Origin: JBKHBQ01 sp046542305
GTDB lineage: Bacteria > Bacteroidota > Bacteroidia > Bacteroidales > 4484-276
Assembly: GCA_046542305.1 (NCBI GenBank)
Contig: JBKHBQ010000218.1
Coordinates: 1 to 6,693, forward strand
Reading direction: 5' to 3'
DNA: 6,693 bases
The position numbers and the translations under genes were made by a program. Of this stretch, positions 1 to 4,042 are shown piece by piece (within the stretch, counting starts at the first letter, position 1; each line of letters starts with the position of its first letter). Under the pieces are notes generated by a model that saw only the letters and a list, made by a program, of their open reading frames with translations, was not told where the DNA came from and did no database searches.

Positions 1-1199
1 AAACTCATTACATACTCGCGCCATTTTACGTAGGCCGCTTCAGTGGACATGTATTTCGGGTTGTCGATCACCGATCTGAACACATTCCAGTAATACGGAT
101 TGCATGATTGCTCGATGGATTCCACCAGTGCAAGCGGCGAATGGTGGTTATGGCTGCATTTGATCGGAAGCGCGGTTTCGCCGGCACATGGATATTCGGT
201 ATGCTCGGCAAGCATTCCTTCCTGCAGCCCGATAAGGGCAATCACCAGTTTAAATGTCGATCCGGGTGGATACATCGCCAGCAGCGCACGGTTAAACAGG
301 GGTTTCAGGGTGTCCTCGAACAACAGGTTATAGTTTTTGCTGCGGACCCTTCCGATCAGCAGATTGGGATCGTAAGCCGGGCTGGTGACCAGGGCCAGAA
401 TTTCGCCGGTGGAAGGCTCGATGGCCACCACGCTGCCACGTTTGTTCTGCATCAGCAACTCTCCGTAAGCCTGCAGTTCAGCGTCGATGGTCATGCGCAG
501 GTCATTTCCCGAAACCGCAACCGTATCGAATAGTCCTTCCATGTAGCTGCCTTTTTCGCGATTGTACACGTCCACCATTTTTATCTTCATGCCTTTTTGG
601 CCCCGCAGATCCGGTTCGTAGGCTTTTTCAATCCCGCTTTTGCCAACGTAGTCACCCATGCGGTAATAGGCGTCGGTATTGATTTCCCGCTGGTCTACCT
701 CTCCGACATAACCCAACAGGTGCGCGGCGATCGGATGCGGATATTTTCTCAGGGTACGGGGCTGCACAAAAAAACCGGGATACCTGTACAACTTTTCTTC
801 CAGAAATCCATATTGCTCTTTTGGAATTTGTTCCACGAACACCGAAGGTTTGTAGCTGGAATATTTCCTGGCCTTCTGTATTTTTTCGTTAAACTCCCCG
901 GGGGTAATGTCGATAAGCCGGCAAAATTCGGCGGTATCCAATTGCTTCACCTGCCTTGGCACTACCATCAGATCGTAAGCCGCTTCGTTGTGAATGAGCA
1001 GGATGCCGTTGCGGTCGTATACCAGTCCGCGGGCAGGATATTGGGTAACGTACCGCAGTACATTGTTGGTTGCAGAGAGTACGTACTTTTTGTTCACCAC
1101 CTGAACAAAAAACAAGCGGATAATGAACACCACACCCACCAGCAAAATGATGCTCAGGAATACTACCTTTCTGTTTTCGTAAGTCTTGTGTTTTATCAT
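1..1199 (-). CDS. mrdA: Penicillin-binding protein 2, peptidoglycan D,D-transpeptidase (partial, 3' end outside window)
   Basis: This class B penicillin-binding protein cross-links peptidoglycan during cell elongation, working in the periplasm with the RodA glycosyltransferase. The 399 residues visible run in one open frame from ATG at 1199 to the window edge. A short basic cytoplasmic stretch precedes one membrane segment (about residues 12-34). The pedestal domain includes PARGLVYDRNG (55-65) and GYVGEV (163-168). The transpeptidase domain begins near 230; PPGSTFK (311-317) carries the SxxK motif with catalytic Ser314 and Lys317, and SCN (365-367) is the second motif. The KTG motif and the rest of the transpeptidase fold would lie past position 1, since family members usually exceed 600 residues. 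The start is fixed by an in-frame stop at 1215-1217 and by the usual N-terminal layout. No strong Shine-Dalgarno is seen. The gene may be followed by rodA outside the window, but this cannot be seen. Family assignment is secure; choice of PBP2 over PBP3/FtsI rests on overall sequence character. Confidence 0.93.
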   Translation of the reverse strand, partial: MIKHKTYENRKVVFLSIILLVGVVFIIRLFFVQVVNKKYVLSATNNVLRYVTQYPARGLVYDRNGILLIHNEAAYDLMVVPRQVKQLDTAEFCRLIDITPGEFNEKIQKARKYSSYKPSVFVEQIPKEQYGFLEEKLYRYPGFFVQPRTLRKYPHPIAAHLLGYVGEVDQREINTDAYYRMGDYVGKSGIEKAYEPDLRGQKGMKIKMVDVYNREKGSYMEGLFDTVAVSGNDLRMTIDAELQAYGELLMQNKRGSVVAIEPSTGEILALVTSPAYDPNLLIGRVRSKNYNLLFEDTLKPLFNRALLAMYPPGSTFKLVIALIGLQEGMLAEHTEYPCAGETALPIKCSHNHHSPLALVESIEQSCNPYYWNVFRSVIDNPKYMSTEAAYVKWREYVMS

Positions 1200-1233
1200 G
1201 TGTCCAGACGATCCTTACCCGTTCGAAGCGGAA

Positions 1234-1241
1234 CAAAAATA
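1234..1241 (-). promoter_or_regulatory. Probable Bacteroidota-type -7 promoter element for mrdA
   Basis: The minus strand reads TATTTTTG here, an exact match to the TAnnTTTG element of Bacteroidota primary sigma factor promoters. It ends 34 nt before the mrdA start codon, which would give a 5' leader of roughly 25-30 nt. A TTTG that could serve as the -33 element lies 25 nt upstream (minus strand, 1267-1270), a few bases farther than the usual spacing of about 19-21. The -7 match is seen directly; promoter activity is inferred. Confidence 0.45.
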
Positions 1242-1303
1242 AAGCTGTTGCGGAGAAAAACAGCAGCAAATTTGCATTAATTATTTACAACCCGGTTTTT
1301 AAG

Positions 1304-1852
1304 CTATTGCGGATTATCCACCAGGATCAGGGGCGTAAAAACCGTATCGCTCCTGTGTCCTGCACGGTCCACCATGTGAACCCTGAATTGTACGGTGTCC
1401 CTGGTTTTGGTCGATCTCGGATCGAAAAGTGGCTGAATGGTATCTTCGATCTCACCCTTGATCCATCCGCTGTAATCGTCGGGGGCCAGTTGGTTAAAGC
1501 GGTTATTGAAATGAATGGTGTCGTATTCGCCGGTTTCGTTGTTATAACGCGTTCCGGGCTTCAGTACGCCGTTTTCCATCCTGTAATACGCAACAAAAAA
1601 ATTATAACCGGTGGTGTCGAATGAAAGCAATCCAAGGTCGCCGTCACCATCGGTATAAGAAAGCAACAAAATGCCGGCGGTGTCATATCCGTCAGGATGT
1701 ACTATCTTTGTGAAGCCTGAAAATTCCAGTGAAGGCACAATTGGATACGACTGCTTCTCCATACATGATTGTGCAAAAAGTGCAGCCAGAACCAAAACGA
1801 TCAGCGCCTTTGCGGATAATTTCAATGCAGATTTAATTGTTTGATTTATCAT
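1304..1852 (-). CDS. Predicted lipoprotein of unknown function
   Basis: This 182-residue protein starts with a clear lipoprotein signal peptide: basic residues (Lys7, Lys11, Lys15), a hydrophobic core (about 16-26) and a lipobox-like FAQSC with the lipidated cysteine predicted at position 30. The mature part is therefore expected to be anchored in a membrane facing the periplasm or the cell surface. The rest looks beta-rich. It has an acidic DGDGDLG motif (68-74) that could bind a cation, and a C-terminal stretch VHMVDRAGHRSDTV (158-171) of the kind common in small Bacteroidota beta-sandwich lipoproteins. I do not recognise a named family and propose no function. The ATG at 1852 is the only start that keeps the whole signal peptide, since the next methionine follows the lipobox cysteine. 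It lies upstream of mrdA on the same strand with a 104-bp gap containing a separate promoter match, so a shared operon is uncertain. Its own promoter must lie inside the divergent gene. Confidence 0.85.
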   Translation of the reverse strand: MINQTIKSALKLSAKALIVLVLAALFAQSCMEKQSYPIVPSLEFSGFTKIVHPDGYDTAGILLLSYTDGDGDLGLLSFDTTGYNFFVAYYRMENGVLKPGTRYNNETGEYDTIHFNNRFNQLAPDDYSGWIKGEIEDTIQPLFDPRSTKTRDTVQFRVHMVDRAGHRSDTVFTPLILVDNPQ

Positions 1853-1857
1853 ATTTA

Positions 1858-2850
1858 ATGATGAAAAATACCAGTTTCGAAAAACGAATCTTCCAAATCG
1901 ATTCCACCGGTAAATTCAACGATCTTGCTGTTGAAATATTTCGTTACCAGTACGAAAACAACAGGGTTTACCGGGAATTTGCCGATCATCTCAAAATCAG
2001 GATTCAAAAGGTTGAATCACCGGAACAGATTCCTTTTCTTCCCATCGGCTTTTTTAAAACCCAAAAGGTCCTAACCGGACAGGACCAGGCACATGCGCAT
2101 TTCGAAAGCAGCTCTGCTACAGGTACAGGCATTAGCAGGCATTTTTATTCTGATCTGAATATCTATCATCAAAGCCTGATGCAGGGTTTCCGACATTTTT
2201 ACGGCGATCCATCGCAATACTGCATCCTGGCGCTGCTCCCCTCCTATCTCGAACGGTCGGGATCATCGCTGGTGTATATGGTTCAGCAGCTCATCGACGC
2301 CTCCGGACATACCGGGAGTGGTTTCTATCTTCACAACCTGGATGACCTGGCAGAAAAACTCCAAATCCTGGACCGGCAGGGCGAAAAAAACCTGCTGATC
2401 GGCGTGAGCTTTGCGCTGCTCGACCTTGTGGGAAAACGGCAGTTTGACCTCAAAAACACCATCGTGATGGAAACCGGCGGCATGAAGGGCAGACGCCGTG
2501 AATTGGTGAGGGAAGAACTGCATGCTGAACTCTGCCGTGGCTTTGGAGTAAAACAAATCCATTCAGAATACGGGATGACTGAATTGTTTTCGCAGGCTTA
2601 TTCCAAAGGTGGCGGAAAGTTTTTTACACCACCCTGGATGAAGGTATTGATAAGGGATACAAACGATCCGCTAACCTGCCAGGGCCACGGAAAAACCGGC
2701 GGTATCAATGTGATAGATCTGGCCAACCTGCACAGTTGCTGCTTTATAGCCACCCAGGACCTGGGCAGAAATCATGCTGATGGGTCATTCGAAGTGCTGG
2801 GCCGGTTCGACCATTCCGATGTTCGCGGATGCAGTCTTTTGGTGGCCTGA
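1858..2850 (+). CDS. LuxE/acyl-protein synthetase-like adenylate-forming enzyme
   Basis: This 330-residue protein belongs to the LuxE acyl-protein synthetase group of the adenylate-forming (ANL/PaaK-like) superfamily. Such enzymes activate a carboxylic acid with ATP and pass the acyl group to a thiol. Visible family features are LPIGFFKT (61-68), the Ser/Thr/Gly-rich nucleotide loop SSSATGTG (84-91), LLPSYLERSGSSLVYM (126-141), METGGMKGR (204-212), the HSEYGMTELFSQAY block (235-248) that usually contacts the adenylate, TQDLGR (299-304), and the C-terminal block LGRFDHSDVRGCSLLV (314-329). No separate C-terminal ANL lid domain is present, as expected for LuxE-like proteins. No luxCDAB genes or carrier protein are nearby, so bioluminescence is not implied and the substrate is unknown. 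Two adjacent ATGs (1858, 1861) are possible starts. An in-frame TTG at 1837 would overlap the divergent lipoprotein gene and adds no family-like residues, so I reject it. There is no recognisable Shine-Dalgarno. Confidence 0.9.
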   Translation: MMKNTSFEKRIFQIDSTGKFNDLAVEIFRYQYENNRVYREFADHLKIRIQKVESPEQIPFLPIGFFKTQKVLTGQDQAHAHFESSSATGTGISRHFYSDLNIYHQSLMQGFRHFYGDPSQYCILALLPSYLERSGSSLVYMVQQLIDASGHTGSGFYLHNLDDLAEKLQILDRQGEKNLLIGVSFALLDLVGKRQFDLKNTIVMETGGMKGRRRELVREELHAELCRGFGVKQIHSEYGMTELFSQAYSKGGGKFFTPPWMKVLIRDTNDPLTCQGHGKTGGINVIDLANLHSCCFIATQDLGRNHADGSFEVLGRFDHSDVRGCSLLVA

Positions 2851-2891
2851 AGGATTATAAAATCATTTCTTTCATTCTCAATTACTTTTAC

Positions 2892-2899
2892 TACTTTTG
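2892..2899 (+). promoter_or_regulatory. Probable Bacteroidota-type -7 promoter element for the pseudouridine synthase gene
   Basis: TACTTTTG matches TAnnTTTG exactly and sits 22 nt before the ATG at 2922, in the 71-bp gap after the LuxE-like gene. Only a poor -33 candidate (TTTC, 2870-2873) lies 18 nt upstream. The predicted leader would be short, about 10-18 nt. The placement suggests that the pseudouridine synthase can be transcribed separately from the LuxE-like gene. Confidence 0.5.
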
Positions 2900-2921
2900 C
2901 ACCCCAATTTTTAATACTTTT

Positions 2922-3893
2922 ATGAAAGACAAGGACAAACCCCGAATACCGGGGGACAAGAAGAAGAGAACAAAACAGGGTGATTTTTCGAAGTTCATCA
3001 AAAAGAAAGAAAAACCTTCGAAACCTTCGAAATCGCATAAAACCGCAAAGCTGATCGACAAAAAATTCAGGGAAGAGGAAACGGGCAATGTACGTGGCGC
3101 GTGGGGCGAGTCGGAGAAGCAGGCACGTGATGCCCACAGGCGCAGGCGCAGCAAAAAAACCACCGATTACCTCACCGACGGCGGTCTGATCAGGCTCAAT
3201 AAATATATTGCCAATTCAGGACACTGCTCCAGACGCGAAGCCGACAAGCTGATCATGTCGGGTGCCGTGAGCGTTAATGGCGAAGTGGTAACCGAACTGG
3301 GCACAAAAGTGAAAGCCACCGACAAGGTGCAGATCGGTGACCAGACATTGGTTTCGGAAACCCTGCGCTATGTTTTGCTGAACAAGCCCAAGGATTATAT
3401 CACCACCACCGACGACCCCAAAGAAAGGAAAACGGTGATGATGCTTGTGGACAAGGCCTGCAAAGAACGGATCTACCCGGTAGGACGCCTCGACCGCAAT
3501 ACCACCGGCCTGTTGCTTTTTACCAACGACGGTGATCTGGCTAAAAAACTTACCCATCCCAAACACCGCATAAAGAAAACCTATCATGTGCACCTCGATC
3601 AGCCGTTGTCGAAAAACGATATGCTGAAAATCGCCGACGGTCTCCACCTCGAGGATGGCTTTATCCAGCCCGACGCCATCGCATACACCGGCGACGGAAG
3701 CGATCGTGCAGACATCGGCATCGAATTGCATTCGGGGAAAAACCGGATTGTTCGCCGGATTTTCGAAGAACTGGAATACAAGGTCATCAAACTCGATCGC
3801 GTGTATTTTGCCGGACTTACAAAAAAAGATCTGCCACGCGGTAAGTGGCGCCACCTCACCCGCGAGGAGGTGAACATGCTGAAAATGGTGTGA
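2922..3893 (+). CDS. rluB: RluB-type rRNA pseudouridine synthase (RsuA/RluB/E/F family)
   Basis: This 323-residue enzyme converts a specific uridine in ribosomal RNA to pseudouridine in the cytoplasm. An S4 RNA-binding domain spans about residues 89-135 (IRLNKYIANSGHCSRREADK at 90-109). The catalytic domain follows, with the signature GRLDRNTTG (188-196) containing the catalytic Asp191, then LLLFTNDG (197-204). The C-terminal GKNRIVRRIFEELEYKV (272-288) and LDRVYFAGL (291-299) blocks are typical of the RsuA/RluB/RluE/RluF family. The first 88 residues are a lysine/arginine-rich, low-complexity tail absent from most short RsuA-type enzymes but common in Bacteroidota homologues. The exact target (the RluB 23S site is the leading guess) cannot be read from sequence. 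I chose ATG at 2922, although the frame stays open back to 2829, because the extra residues would overlap the preceding gene, cross the promoter match and look non-coding. The stop TGA is followed at once by an in-frame TAA. Confidence 0.92.
   Translation: MKDKDKPRIPGDKKKRTKQGDFSKFIKKKEKPSKPSKSHKTAKLIDKKFREEETGNVRGAWGESEKQARDAHRRRRSKKTTDYLTDGGLIRLNKYIANSGHCSRREADKLIMSGAVSVNGEVVTELGTKVKATDKVQIGDQTLVSETLRYVLLNKPKDYITTTDDPKERKTVMMLVDKACKERIYPVGRLDRNTTGLLLFTNDGDLAKKLTHPKHRIKKTYHVHLDQPLSKNDMLKIADGLHLEDGFIQPDAIAYTGDGSDRADIGIELHSGKNRIVRRIFEELEYKVIKLDRVYFAGLTKKDLPRGKWRHLTREEVNMLKMV
3012..3029 (+). repeat. In-frame 9-bp tandem repeat in the lysine-rich tail
   Basis: The unit AAACCTTCG occurs twice in tandem (3012-3020 and 3021-3029) and is followed by a partial third copy beginning AAATCG. 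It encodes Lys-Pro-Ser twice, then Lys-Ser, at residues 31-38 of the pseudouridine synthase. Because the unit is a multiple of three, gain or loss of copies would change only the length of the disordered tail. Confidence 0.8.
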
Positions 3894-3988
3894 TAAATTC
3901 CTGCCGGGAATATTCATTCCCTCGATACCAGAATAGTGCCCCATTACGTTTTTAAGATTATTTGTGTATTTATTCATAGCATGAAGTG
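3894..3988. other. Intergenic spacer with two weak alternative hairpins
   Basis: This spacer follows the pseudouridine synthase stop. It contains ATTCC (3897-3901) pairing with GGAAT (3907-3911), and an overlapping alternative in which GGGAA (3906-3910) pairs with TTCCC (3917-3921). Both stems are only 5 bp, and neither is followed by a T tract. No convincing gene or further signal is seen up to the strong hairpin that follows. Confidence 0.35.
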
Positions 3989-4022
3989 AAAACGGCTGCC
4001 TCTGGGTTAGGGCAGCCGTTTT
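3989..4022. terminator. Probable bidirectional intrinsic terminator between convergent genes
   Basis: AAAACGGCTGCC (3989-4000) and GGCAGCCGTTTT (4011-4022) form a perfect 12-bp stem with a 10-nt loop. The GC-rich core flanked by A's on one side and T's on the other allows it to act on both strands. It ends 20 nt past the stop of the minus-strand secreted protein gene and starts 95 nt past the stop of the plus-strand pseudouridine synthase gene. The T tract is short (four T's) in each direction. Confidence 0.8.
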
Positions 4023-4042
4023 GCATATGTCCCTGTTCAGGA

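Noticed and set aside
889..1269. 126-codon minus-strand frame overlapping the 5' end of mrdA, considered as a possible upstream partner gene
   Set aside because: It is out of frame with mrdA and extends across the likely promoter. Its product after the first residues looks random, and it does not resemble MreD.
597..1280. 227-codon plus-strand open frame opposite mrdA
   Set aside because: The opposite strand has continuous PBP2 homology through the whole stretch, including the membrane segment and pedestal motifs, so this frame is an antisense shadow.
1834..1843. Plus-strand TAATTGTTTG as a promoter for the LuxE-like gene
   Set aside because: TA and TTTG are separated by four bases instead of two, so it does not match the consensus even though a TTTG lies at a plausible -33 distance.
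1837..1857. Upstream TTG start for the LuxE-like gene
   Set aside because: It would overlap the lipoprotein start and add seven residues that do not look like the family's N-terminus, whereas ATG at 1858/1861 fits the usual length.
1863..1870. Minus-strand TATTTTTC as a -7 element for the lipoprotein gene
   Set aside because: It has one mismatch at the conserved final G, the nearest TTTG is too far upstream (23 nt), and the predicted transcript would begin only a few bases before the start codon.
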